Source of the DNA: WRIS01 sp050945135
Lineage (GTDB): Bacteria > Actinomycetota > Coriobacteriia > Coriobacteriales > Eggerthellaceae
Reading direction: 5' to 3'
Assembly: GCA_050945135.1 (NCBI GenBank)
Contig: JBMNSJ010000033.1
Location: 1 to 23,969 of the forward strand
DNA: 23,969 bases
Made by a program: the position numbers and the translations under genes. The notes under the pieces are model-generated. The model was not told the DNA's origin. It did not search any database and saw only the letters and a program-made list of their open reading frames with translations. Below, in pieces: positions 6,845 to 14,625 of the stretch. Numbering within the stretch: the first letter of the stretch is position 1; every line of letters begins with the position of its first letter.

Positions 6845-8062
6845 TTATTCCGCGAATAACCATTTAGCCAAAAAAAGGTGTCCCTCTGGAATAAAAAGAC
6901 CAGTTGATTCAGCATCTTTTTCGGTTAAACGCGAAGCGCCGTTCGCCGGAATTCCTGGTCCATTCAACACGAAAGGTACCGGATCATGCGAGTGCTTGCG
7001 CGTTGCAAGCGGCGTTGGATGATCGGGCATAGCAGCAATTCGCAGCGGATGAGTTTTTGCGTACTCCATCAAAGGACCGATGATGTGCTTGTCGATGTGC
7101 TCGATGGCCTGGCGCTTTTCTTCGGGTTCGCCATCGTGTCCAGCGGCATCAGGCGCTTCAACATGCACGATTACGAAATCATTGCCCTCTTCAAGCATCT
7201 GGATGCCCCCGCTACCCTGCGAGACATAATCATTGTTAGGGCCATCGGTAACTCCGTCGAAATGATAAATCTTACATTCAGTCATGGCAGCAAGACCATC
7301 AAGAAGGTCTACGCCAGAATTTACTGCAGCGCTTTTCTCGTATACCTCAGAAAATGGCTTGAGCGAGCCTGGTCGCTCACCTGGCCAGAATAACCAGGTA
7401 AAGTTTGCCGGCCACATGCCTTCGGCAACACGACGCTTGTTCACTGGGCTAGCAGCAAGCACCTCGTTTGCTCGCCCTACATAAGCTGCCAATAGTTCGC
7501 TTAAGACCTCTTGCTCGGGAGATTCGATTTTTGCGCGATAGTGCTCCGTAATGTCTAGTCCGGTATTGTCGTGAGGCGTCTCGAATTTGAGTTGAGCCAT
7601 TTCTGGATAGCTGTCGACAACAAGAATCTGTCGAAATGAGGTGCCGAGATGCAGAGTAAAGACTTCGTTGTCGAGAGCCTCTTTCAGCTCACGCGCAAGG
7701 GCGTGTCCATCTTCACTAGAGAGATTACCAGTTGAGTATCCCCTCATGACTGAATCTTCGACATAACAAAGATTCACACGGAAGGCTACCTGCCCTGGCT
7801 TAAGATCAATACCAAGAGCAGCGGCTTCGATGGCTCCTCTGCCTACGGTAAACTGTGCGGGGTCGTATCCCATAATTGACATGCAGGCTACATCGGAGCC
7901 GCTCACAAGATGAGCGGGAACGTTTTGGACCATGCCAACCGTTCCCCCTGATGCAAGCTTGTCGAGATACGGGGTAAAGCTAGCCTCTAGACTCGTCTTT
8001 CCCTCAAATTCTGGAACGGGTAATCCCGATGCTCCATCTAGAATGACTATTGCATATTGCAT
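6845..8062 (-). CDS. ApgM-type phosphoglycerate mutase-like protein / candidate homoserine kinase
   Basis: This 405-residue protein belongs to the alkaline-phosphatase-superfamily branch of archaeal-type cofactor-independent phosphoglycerate mutases (ApgM, COG3635). Metal and catalytic features seen are ILDG (Asp9), the nucleophile region SGSDVACMSIMGYDP (Ser56 aligned with the iPGM serine), GRGAIEAAALG, VHVEAPDAAGHDG, DHPTP and HSHDPVPFVL. A subgroup of this family is annotated as a proposed homoserine kinase because it sits next to threonine synthase in genomes lacking ThrB. Here it is divergent from thrC, only 104 bases away, which favours that role (homoserine to O-phosphohomoserine); a glycolytic mutase role cannot be excluded. 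ATG 8062 is fixed by GGAGG 6 bases upstream; a 20-residue upstream extension lacks a ribosome site. Confidence 0.85.
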   Translation of the reverse strand: MQYAIVILDGASGLPVPEFEGKTSLEASFTPYLDKLASGGTVGMVQNVPAHLVSGSDVACMSIMGYDPAQFTVGRGAIEAAALGIDLKPGQVAFRVNLCYVEDSVMRGYSTGNLSSEDGHALARELKEALDNEVFTLHLGTSFRQILVVDSYPEMAQLKFETPHDNTGLDITEHYRAKIESPEQEVLSELLAAYVGRANEVLAASPVNKRRVAEGMWPANFTWLFWPGERPGSLKPFSEVYEKSAAVNSGVDLLDGLAAMTECKIYHFDGVTDGPNNDYVSQGSGGIQMLEEGNDFVIVHVEAPDAAGHDGEPEEKRQAIEHIDKHIIGPLMEYAKTHPLRIAAMPDHPTPLATRKHSHDPVPFVLNGPGIPANGASRLTEKDAESTGLFIPEGHLFLAKWLFAE

Positions 8063-8123
8063 GAAATCCTCCGTAACTCTTACATGATGTGCGCTATTTC
8101 GTGCATAGTGGTTTGCGCGCAAT

Positions 8124-8131
8124 AGTATACT
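8124..8131. promoter_or_regulatory. Palindromic -10 candidate in the divergent apgM-like/thrC promoter region
   Basis: AGTATACT is its own reverse complement and gives a TATACT -10 on each strand. It lies 35 bases before thrC and about 60 bases before the apgM-like gene. No convincing -35 is visible on either side, so this is tentative. Confidence 0.3.
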
Positions 8132-8166
8132 TGTTAGCTAGGAAAAACGTCGAGAAAGAAGCTTAC

Positions 8167-9708
8167 ATGACTAACAATCATTACATCGATACAAGAGGTT
8201 TGAACAACGATTCTCCTCTCTTTTCGGAAGTAGTCATCAAAGGATTGGCTGATGGTGGAGGACTTTTTGTGCCAGAGAGTATTCCTGAGCTCACTCTTGA
8301 CGAAATACTAGACCTTGCGAAACTTCCCTATGCAAAGCGTGCTGCAAAAATATACCAAACATTTGGTGTTGATTTTTGTGATGAGCATCTCGCGGCACTC
8401 ATGGAGGCTTCTTACGGGTCAAACTTTGACAACTCTGAGATTTGCCCCATTACTTCGCTTGACGAAAAAACTCACATTCTCGAGCTGTGGCACGGGCCAA
8501 CCAGTGCTTTCAAGGATATGGCTCTCCAATGCTTACCAAATTTCTTTTCTGCCAGCGCGCAAAAACTCACTGAACAGGGAAAGCTTGATCACGAGTTCCT
8601 GATTCTTGTGGCAACCTCAGGTGATACCGGCAAAGCTGCCCTTGAAGGCTTCAAAAATAAAGAGGGCGTAAAAATTGGAGTTCTTTACCCAGATGGTGGT
8701 GTAAGCGACATTCAATTCAAGCAAATGGCTACTCAGTCGGGCGAAAACGTTGTCGTATGGGGCGTTAATGGCAACTTCGATGATTGCCAAACTGGCGTAA
8801 AAGCGGTTTTCAACGACAGCTCTTTCAACGAAGCGCTTTTAGAGAACAAGCGCGTTGCCCTCTCGAGTGCAAATTCTATCAACTGGGGACGTCTTCTACC
8901 TCAAGTCGTTTACTATGTTTCGAGCTATGCAGAATTAGTTGCGGCAGGAAAGATTGAAGCGGGATCATTGCTCGATATCTGTGTTCCAACGGGTAATTTT
9001 GGAAACATTCTTGCGGCATGGTATGCCAAACAAATCGGCACACCGATTGATATGCTGTTTTGCGCGAGCAACGAAAATCGCGTGTTAACCGACTTTATCA
9101 ACACAGGCACATATGACATATCGGATCGCGATTTCATGCTAACCCCTTCGCCTTCGATGGACATTCTTGTTTCGTCTAACCTCGAGCGTCAACTTTTCGA
9201 GCTTACCGGGCGCGATCCGCAAGCAATTTGTAGTTGGATGAAAGACCTACGCGAAAAGCGTTCTTTCAAAATCGACCAGGATACTTTTGCGAAATTGCGT
9301 GCTGATTTTACCTCGGACTCAATTGATAGCGAAAGCTGCCTCACAACCATTAAGCAGGTATTTGAAACCTACAACTATTTGCTTGACCCCCATACCGCTG
9401 TTGCTTTCCAGGCAGCAGAGCGCCTTCGTGGAGAAAACCCTGTTCTGGTTGCCTCAACGGCACACTGGGCAAAATTCGGCGAGAACGTATACCGCGCTTT
9501 GCATGGAATCGCTCCGGGTGCGGCTTTGCCATCAGATGTAGAATCCCTCACTGGATGCCAGCTTAACGAGCAGATTGCGCAAGAAACTGGCTGCACCGAT
9601 ATTCCAGAAGGGCTTGCCTCGCTCGATAGTCTAGAGATTCGCTTTTCAGATGTTATTGACAAAGAAACCAGCTCGATTGAATCGGCAGTTCTTAACTTCT
9701 TAGATTAA
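8167..9708 (+). CDS. thrC: Threonine synthase
   Basis: This 513-residue fold-type-II PLP enzyme converts O-phosphohomoserine to threonine in the cytoplasm. The family N-terminus is seen in YIDTRG and DGGLFVPESIP (29-40). The PLP lysine is in HGPTSAFKDMALQ (Lys116), and the phosphate/PLP segments are ATSGDTGKAALEGF, SSANSINWGRLLPQ and VPTGNFGNILAAWYA. The length and these motifs match the longer (yeast/E. coli-like) threonine synthases. ATG 8167 is the natural start: AGAAAG lies about 8 bases upstream, and the 26 in-frame residues before it belong to the intergenic promoter region. The divergent ApgM-like gene probably supplies its substrate. A strong terminator follows at 9756. Confidence 0.95.
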   Translation: MTNNHYIDTRGLNNDSPLFSEVVIKGLADGGGLFVPESIPELTLDEILDLAKLPYAKRAAKIYQTFGVDFCDEHLAALMEASYGSNFDNSEICPITSLDEKTHILELWHGPTSAFKDMALQCLPNFFSASAQKLTEQGKLDHEFLILVATSGDTGKAALEGFKNKEGVKIGVLYPDGGVSDIQFKQMATQSGENVVVWGVNGNFDDCQTGVKAVFNDSSFNEALLENKRVALSSANSINWGRLLPQVVYYVSSYAELVAAGKIEAGSLLDICVPTGNFGNILAAWYAKQIGTPIDMLFCASNENRVLTDFINTGTYDISDRDFMLTPSPSMDILVSSNLERQLFELTGRDPQAICSWMKDLREKRSFKIDQDTFAKLRADFTSDSIDSESCLTTIKQVFETYNYLLDPHTAVAFQAAERLRGENPVLVASTAHWAKFGENVYRALHGIAPGAALPSDVESLTGCQLNEQIAQETGCTDIPEGLASLDSLEIRFSDVIDKETSSIESAVLNFLD

Positions 9709-9755
9709 GTTGAGCACTCAACAAGCTGGTTGAGCGGCGAAAAACAGGTACCGAC

Positions 9756-9785
9756 AAGAAAGAGCTTACGAGCTCTTTCTTTTTA
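9756..9785 (+). terminator. Rho-independent terminator of thrC
   Basis: AAGAAAGAGCT (9756-9766) pairs perfectly with AGCTCTTTCTT (9771-9781) around a TACG tetraloop. A T run (TTTTT across 9780-9784) follows. It begins 48 bases after the thrC stop. Confidence 0.92.
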
Positions 9786-10109
9786 CTTCACACCCGAAGG
9801 AGTCCAACGCAAACTTCACTTGCGAGTTAAAGGCTTAATTCCGCAAAAAGGCTTTCGCAGGGCACGAAAGTGCTCTCGCTTGCAAATTTAGGCGAGTATT
9901 TCGTATTGCAATCGGAGCGAAGCCTGCTTGACCAGGCGTGATACATGCAAGCTGTGGCGGCTGCAAGTTGCAAACTAGCTATACAGCCGAAAATCGACTA
10001 GTGAGACGTGTTTTCTGCCTCAAATTATCGATTTTCGTTGTTTTAGAATCACGCCAGTCACCAAAGAGCAGGAGAGTTACGTGAACTATTTCAAAAGCGC
10101 GATTGCTGC
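9786..10109. other. Intergenic stretch with a long-loop inverted repeat and a 10-codon ORF
   Basis: No gene of normal size is visible. CGAAAATCGA (9988-9997) and TCGATTTTCG (10028-10037) are perfect 10-base arms around a 30-base loop, followed by TTGTTTTAG; this could be a weak terminator or an operator pair. At 10081-10113 a GTG with AGGAG 8 bases upstream opens a 10-codon frame (MNYFKSAIAA then stop) whose stop overlaps the stop of the thioesterase gene on the other strand. It may be the 5' stub of a lost gene or chance. A small GCCTG/CAGGC hairpin lies near 9930-9945. Confidence 0.4.
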
Positions 10110-10595
10110 CTAGTCGAGAAACTTTGGGGGAAGTGGCTTTGATCCAAGCGATTCAACGGCTGCACTAATTGGCTGAAGCTCTTTGCCGACAAACTGCTTA
10201 GATTTACAGGTTGCGATAAGACGACCTTTTTCATCACGAGCCTCGGCTTCGCAAAGACAGATGTTGCGTCCGACCTTAACGGTTTTACCGATAACGGTAA
10301 GCGTTCCCTCATCGATTGCACGAAGATTATCCGAATCAAGATCGATGGTAATAAATCCTTGATCTTCTTCCATTTCGCAATAACATGCCCAGTACGCTGC
10401 CGTATCAAGAATCGAAGCATACGCACCACCATGGACACCGCCAAAAGCGTTGAGGTGCTTGCGCTCTATTTTCACTTCAATCTTACAATGGGATATTCCG
10501 AGTTCTTGGATATCCATATTTAGCAATTGAAAATATGGAGCTTGATTAATGAGTTCGAGGACTGCATCAACATGCTCCTGATTGACTGTTCTCAT
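10110..10595 (-). CDS. PaaI-type hotdog-fold thioesterase
   Basis: This 161-residue protein is a hotdog-fold acyl-CoA thioesterase of the PaaI/YbgC-like superfamily (4HBT). The long helix motif is seen as GGVHGGAYASILDTAAYWA (52-70), with His55 and Asp64 in the positions typical of PaaI enzymes. The strands FITIDLDSDNLRA and GTLTVIGKTVKVGRNICLCEAEARDEKGRLIATCKSK complete the fold. The substrate cannot be told from sequence; relatives hydrolyse aromatic or medium-chain acyl-CoAs. ATG 10595 is chosen because GGAG lies 8 bases upstream; nine extra residues are possible from 10622 but would lack a ribosome site. It has its own promoter (10634-10639), so it is probably separate from the Tad operon upstream. 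Confidence 0.85.
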   Translation of the reverse strand: MRTVNQEHVDAVLELINQAPYFQLLNMDIQELGISHCKIEVKIERKHLNAFGGVHGGAYASILDTAAYWACYCEMEEDQGFITIDLDSDNLRAIDEGTLTVIGKTVKVGRNICLCEAEARDEKGRLIATCKSKQFVGKELQPISAAVESLGSKPLPPKFLD

Positions 10596-10633
10596 AGGGT
10601 GATCTCCTTGATGTATTTGCACAAATTGGAGCT

Positions 10634-10642
10634 ATTATATCA
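10634..10642 (-). promoter_or_regulatory. Extended -10 promoter of the thioesterase gene
   Basis: The minus strand reads TGATATAAT, a TGn-extended consensus -10 (TATAAT at 10639-10634). The -35 region is weak, as is usual for extended -10 promoters. Transcription would start near 10627, about 32 bases before ATG 10595. Confidence 0.6.
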
Positions 10643-10698
10643 ATACAATCAAGATGAAAATGTATGCATTTTAGGCAACTTTGTATGCAGCCTCGCGA

Positions 10699-11115
10699 CT
10701 AAACAGGCTCTAAGCTAACCACCAAACGATAGCTTGCTTGAATCACAGGCATAGCCTCTTTTTCTTGATAGACTGTTGCATCTGTCCTGACCGGGGCCGC
10801 ATGGCGTGGCTTAGATTTACGTGCGAGGCTGTGTGTTGCAGCTTGTGCTTGATAATCGCCGGGTACATTCAATTCAAGTTGGGCTATTTCAAAGGGGTCA
10901 TCTGGTGCCGTTGGCCTCTGGTTTTCTACCGCGGCAGGCACTTGAGCAGAAAACGCCGCTGGATTTTGTTGAGGTGAAGGAATACACGGCTTAGCCTGTA
11001 CCGGAATTTCTTGAGTTTGCACCGCACCTAATCTCTCATCGAATTGATGCATGCAGCCAAAGCACACTTCCATATCTTTAAAGCATTGTGAACCACAAGT
11101 TGGACATGTTTTCAT
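10699..11115 (-). CDS. Zinc-ribbon protein at the tail of the Tad operon, function unknown
   Basis: This 138-residue protein starts with a zinc ribbon, CPTCGSQCF and then CFGCMHQF (Cys4, Cys7, Cys18, Cys21), followed by a long Pro/Gln/Ala-rich, probably disordered region. It ends in a short strand-like segment, YRLVVSLEPV. No catalytic motif is seen. The start is supported by AGGAG 6-7 bases before ATG 11115. It follows the DUF192 gene by 12 bases and so belongs to the same operon. The abrupt end after a beta-strand-like segment could mean that a C-terminal domain (for instance an FHA-type domain, which often begins this way) has been lost; the downstream frame shows no continuation. It is hypothetical. 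Confidence 0.7.
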   Translation of the reverse strand: MKTCPTCGSQCFKDMEVCFGCMHQFDERLGAVQTQEIPVQAKPCIPSPQQNPAAFSAQVPAAVENQRPTAPDDPFEIAQLELNVPGDYQAQAATHSLARKSKPRHAAPVRTDATVYQEKEAMPVIQASYRLVVSLEPV

Positions 11116-11127
11116 TTTTCTCTCCTA

Positions 11128-11472
11128 TTATCTCTTGTAACCGTTTTCCACAGGTGAAGATAGAATCCCCAGCTTCACCCTGTCGCCCTTATCAAGCCAT
11201 GGCTCCTGCGATTCAAATCGCTCGATGACCACAGACGCCTGGCTATGCTTCATTTTTTTCGCTGCTGCTACGCCTCGAAAAGATTCCAGCACAACGCCCT
11301 CTCGATTAAGAAAGGCAATATCAATCGCATAGCGCATCCCAAAGGTGTGAACTCCCTTGCACGGCGAAAATAAAAACCAGGACTCTCGTGGTTTCATAAA
11401 CAAAAGTCCTCTGAGACGCTCTATGAAGCTGGTCAGAAACACAATCTGCTTCGTTTTCTCTACATAGCTCAC
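11128..11472 (-). CDS. DUF192 family protein
   Basis: This 114-residue protein carries the full DUF192 core: FIERLRGLLF, then FSPCKGVHTFGMRYAIDIAFLNREG, which matches the family signature (P-C-x-x-V-H-T-x-G-M-R, then D-I-x-F). The family's biochemical role is unknown; many members are exported, but this one has no signal peptide. The start is GTG 11472, with GAAGGG about 9 bases upstream. It sits 20 bases after a membrane protein gene and 12 before the zinc-ribbon gene, inside the Tad operon. A role in pilus assembly or surface regulation is an inference from that position only. Confidence 0.85.
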   Translation of the reverse strand: MSYVEKTKQIVFLTSFIERLRGLLFMKPRESWFLFSPCKGVHTFGMRYAIDIAFLNREGVVLESFRGVAAAKKMKHSQASVVIERFESQEPWLDKGDRVKLGILSSPVENGYKR

Positions 11473-11492
11473 GGCATATACCCTTCTCCTCG

Positions 11493-11996
11493 TTAGCTCA
11501 ACTGAATTAAAGCCGAGGTATCATTTCCTATCGAAGCGCAGTCCAAAAACAACCAGGTATAACGACCTTCTCCTTTAACAAATGAAGAGGCAGTTGCTTG
11601 ACCACTTTCGACACGTGTCCACCCTTTCGCGCAAAGCTCTTCCGTACAACCAGCAAAGAGGCTCTCCGGGCTCTCTGATGTGAGAAACGAGATGACGCTT
11701 TCTGTCTCGGATACGTAGAGTTCTGAGTAGTGGGAAAGATCGAGAACCTCTTCTGTAAACTCCGCTGACACCTTCCCGCGCATGCCATCTAAGCCCACCT
11801 CAGACATAATGACCTCAAGTGAAACCTCATCAATCGGCGAAACGGACTCAGCGCTGCGAGTATGTGGAATTGCACTGAAGGCAAGCTCGATAAGGAAAAC
11901 CAGGACAAGCAAGATTACCAACACAAAAACCGCGTTCTTGATATTTCGGCTATGCATTACCTGCTTTTGACCAACTCTTCTTCTTCTTTCCCTCAT
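11493..11996 (-). CDS. Small membrane-anchored protein in the Tad operon
   Basis: This 167-residue protein has a basic N-terminus (RERRRR), one membrane segment (about 20-42, AVFVLVILLVLVFLIELAFSAI) and an extracytoplasmic domain of about 125 residues. Two Cys residues are close together (AGCTEELCAKGW), perhaps a disulphide. I do not recognise the domain. The start overlaps the stop of the preceding TadE-like gene by four bases (ATGA), with GGGAG 7 bases upstream, indicating translational coupling. By position it is probably a pilus accessory or minor component. Confidence 0.75.
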   Translation of the reverse strand: MRERRRRVGQKQVMHSRNIKNAVFVLVILLVLVFLIELAFSAIPHTRSAESVSPIDEVSLEVIMSEVGLDGMRGKVSAEFTEEVLDLSHYSELYVSETESVISFLTSESPESLFAGCTEELCAKGWTRVESGQATASSFVKGEGRYTWLFLDCASIGNDTSALIQLS

Positions 11997-12427
11997 AGCA
12001 AGACTCCCGGTTTATAGGGACTCAATACCAGAGAAGTCGAATGTTTGAGCTGTGGGAGCGAAACTCCAAACACCTCGGAGCGAACTCCCATGCCAAATAT
12101 ATTGGGTGAGAAATTCAGTTGTGCTACAAAACAAGCCTGACCTGATCCACTTTGAGAAACTTCAACAGATGTGTCGAGATAATCTCTCTCGAAATGACAA
12201 GCAATCTCTTGCTCTACCAGCGCCGCACTCTGATCTATTGTTTGCTCATAAGCGGGTGAACTTGCATGCTCCCTGATAGCCTCCTGCGCAATTCGATCAA
12301 AAGCCGCACACTCCGAAAAGAACAACAGTGCATTCGTGGCAACAAGACCTATCGCAAGCATCACGGGGAAAGCAACAGCGAACTCAACTGTCATTTGACC
12401 CGAAATATCTTTCAGCTTTATTCCCAT
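11993..12427 (-). CDS. TadE-like pseudopilin (third in operon)
   Basis: This 144-residue protein has a short basic leader ending SG, then QMTVEFAVAFPVML and a hydrophobic helix to about residue 34. G|QMTVEF fits the class III prepilin cleavage pattern (Gly at -1, Glu at +5) of TadE/TadF pseudopilins, which are processed by the Tad prepilin peptidase and help assemble Flp pili. The rest is an extracytoplasmic domain with two Cys residues. It overlaps the 3' end of the large TadG-like gene by ten bases. Confidence 0.8.
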   Translation of the reverse strand: MGIKLKDISGQMTVEFAVAFPVMLAIGLVATNALLFFSECAAFDRIAQEAIREHASSPAYEQTIDQSAALVEQEIACHFERDYLDTSVEVSQSGSGQACFVAQLNFSPNIFGMGVRSEVFGVSLPQLKHSTSLVLSPYKPGVLL

Positions 12428-14625
12428 TGCCTCACCCCTGAGATGCTCGACCCAATACCTGATAGATAATCTATTGCCTGATGAATGAGACCACTCGCTC
12501 CGGATTTTACCGACGGCGGAAGGGCTATCGTTATCGGAACTGAAGGGCCGTCCTCTCCCATCAACTCAATTGACGAAATGGTTATTTCGCCCTCGAATTC
12601 TTCAACTGAAGAGAGTGCTCGTGCTTCAACTTCACTCAAAAAAGCGTCGAAGATACTTCCCGAGCCCGACCCTTCGAGCGAGAGGTATTCCTGTTTCACT
12701 CGCATAAGCCCTTGCGAGAAGCTTGAATCGTCTTTTGTGAGCACATGGGCGGAATTAACAATTACCGGCTTTGGCGCGTCAAGCTCGGCTGGTTCAAGCC
12801 CCAAACTCTCGACAAGCGTAGAGAGCGCCGAGGCTGCCCAAGTTCCCAATCCACTCTCGCTCGCATAAGGAATAGAATCGAGTGCGTTTGCAAATCCTTC
12901 TTCGAAAGCCTCTTGCCCCTGAGTGTATGTATACAAAATCGAAGACCAGAGATCGAGTAATCCATCTACCAAGAATAGACCGACTCCCTCTGTTTTTGCT
13001 GCCACCCCATCAAGGAGCGAACTGAGAACCGATTTGCCTTCCTCTGGTTTGTCGCTTACAAGCGTTGCTGCCGATAGCGCAGCTTGAGCGCCAAGTGTAT
13101 GTTCGCCGATAACAAAGGAAGACGGGAAGTTTTGCGAAGCCTGCGTTTCTTGCGTGTTTACGACAAGCGCGACTGCCCCAAATCTACCTGGCGGATAAGC
13201 TTTTATACGATATGAAGATGCCTGGGAAAGCGCTTCTTTTATCTGCTCGAGCAAGCCGTTAGCGAGCTCTTTAACTTCTTCAGCATAGGGTGCGTATTCT
13301 TCTTTGGCCAGCTGATAGTCACGCGCCGCCTCAGCAACAATGCGATAATGATATTCGAAGCCGTTTTCAATAGAGCTCGACGCAGCAGCAACCTTCCCCA
13401 TACTTGAAGGAGCAAACTGACAAAGATTGCATGCTGCAAAAGCGCTTGCCTCCATCTGCGAAATTGAGCCCTTACCACTCAACACCTGCGAAGATACGTT
13501 TGGACAGCCATCCCACGCATGCATAGTACGATCACCAGAAGCGTTTTGGGTAATTGGGTAAATCTGCTCGGCATAAAGAGCTGTCTCCCTCACCTCACTT
13601 GTATTCTTCGGCAAAAGAGGAAAGAAAGCGTCAAAGCGCCCAGCCTCTTCTTCATGAACAAATCCAGCTGAAAGCTCTTCTATGGCATATGCGTAAAACC
13701 GTTTCCGTAATGCCGAATCTGCCTGTCCTTCAACCGAACTATCGGTAGGAGCTTCGTTAGCCAAACGGTAAGGATAATATGCCTGTGCACGCTTGAGCGC
13801 TACCGAAAAACTCCAGGTATCCACCGATCGATACTGCGGATTTTCGCTTCCTGTTATATCTGAAAGATGGCCTGCTCTCTCTTGCATGCAATATGCAGGC
13901 GCATTGCCACAATCATGCATAAAAGCTCGCTCTTTTAGCCCCCGCGCTTTCTGCGCTGCCTCTTCTGCTTTTTGCGCGGCTTCCTTAATCTGGTCTTCGC
14001 TCGCAGCAAGATCGTCTCCAAGCTTTTCTGTCGCATCGATGGCTCCAATTGAAATCTCTTCTCCATCGAAAGGAAGCAAGATTGCAATCCCTTTATACGA
14101 AGCATTCATAGAGCCTCCCGAGTTCGCGCTCATAACCGCTTCTGCATTTGCAGCGCTTAAGAAAGGGAGCAGTTTCTGAAGATTATTAAGACCGTCAGCG
14201 CTTTTGCTTGCAAAGCTATTTCGTGCCTTCATAAGATCGTTTCCCGCTTTAATAAGAGTTTCGGAAAGTGCCGCAGTTGCCGGAACACAAAGAGCTACCA
14301 AGCCTAAGCCCATTGCAACAATTGCAGTGAGAGAAAGCGAGAGGATTATCGCATCACAGATGCGTACTAAAATATAAAACTCTGCCACTACGTTTTCTGC
14401 TGCCAACGCACCAGCATCAGCAACATTTTGTATTGTGGCTGACGCCGAGTTCACCTGATACACCTGAGCAGAAGTGAAGATGAGGGACAAGGTTATGAGC
14501 AGGGCTAACACCATGCCTGCTGTTGAGAAACCCTCCTCGGAATGAAATGCTCGTTTAGCTTTTTGCTCTTCGTGAGGCTTGCTTTCGCCCCCTTCAAATA
14601 TCTTCTGAGTTTCCTTTGTTATCAT
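12418..14625 (-). CDS. Large TadG-like Tad-locus membrane/surface protein
   Basis: This 735-residue protein begins with a polar leader, then EEGFSTAGMVLALLITLSLIF (about 31-51), a pilin-like hydrophobic helix, and the segment NVADAGALAAE typical of TadG/Flp-assembly proteins. A second hydrophobic region spans about 86-114. A charged coiled-coil stretch follows (about 200-234, repeats of EEAAQKA). The remaining 500 residues are Ser/Ala/Glu-rich and extracytoplasmic, with several Cys residues (for example HDCGNAPAYC and CNLCQ). The site at G|FSTAG lacks Glu at +5, so prepilin-peptidase cleavage is uncertain. ATG 14625 overlaps the previous stop by four bases (ATGA); an upstream GTG at 14634 is less likely. 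It is much longer than typical TadG proteins and might act as a pilus-associated adhesin or tip protein; this is inference from size and context. Confidence 0.7.
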   Translation of the reverse strand: MITKETQKIFEGGESKPHEEQKAKRAFHSEEGFSTAGMVLALLITLSLIFTSAQVYQVNSASATIQNVADAGALAAENVVAEFYILVRICDAIILSLSLTAIVAMGLGLVALCVPATAALSETLIKAGNDLMKARNSFASKSADGLNNLQKLLPFLSAANAEAVMSANSGGSMNASYKGIAILLPFDGEEISIGAIDATEKLGDDLAASEDQIKEAAQKAEEAAQKARGLKERAFMHDCGNAPAYCMQERAGHLSDITGSENPQYRSVDTWSFSVALKRAQAYYPYRLANEAPTDSSVEGQADSALRKRFYAYAIEELSAGFVHEEEAGRFDAFFPLLPKNTSEVRETALYAEQIYPITQNASGDRTMHAWDGCPNVSSQVLSGKGSISQMEASAFAACNLCQFAPSSMGKVAAASSSIENGFEYHYRIVAEAARDYQLAKEEYAPYAEEVKELANGLLEQIKEALSQASSYRIKAYPPGRFGAVALVVNTQETQASQNFPSSFVIGEHTLGAQAALSAATLVSDKPEEGKSVLSSLLDGVAAKTEGVGLFLVDGLLDLWSSILYTYTQGQEAFEEGFANALDSIPYASESGLGTWAASALSTLVESLGLEPAELDAPKPVIVNSAHVLTKDDSSFSQGLMRVKQEYLSLEGSGSGSIFDAFLSEVEARALSSVEEFEGEITISSIELMGEDGPSVPITIALPPSVKSGASGLIHQAIDYLSGIGSSISGVRQWE

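Noticed and set aside
8063..8122. 20-residue extension of the ApgM-like protein
   Set aside because: It has no ribosome site and runs into the shared promoter region; GGAGG precedes ATG 8062.
12485..12868. Plus-strand frame opposite the large TadG-like gene
   Set aside because: It is a Ser-rich antisense shadow caused by the codon bias of the minus-strand gene.
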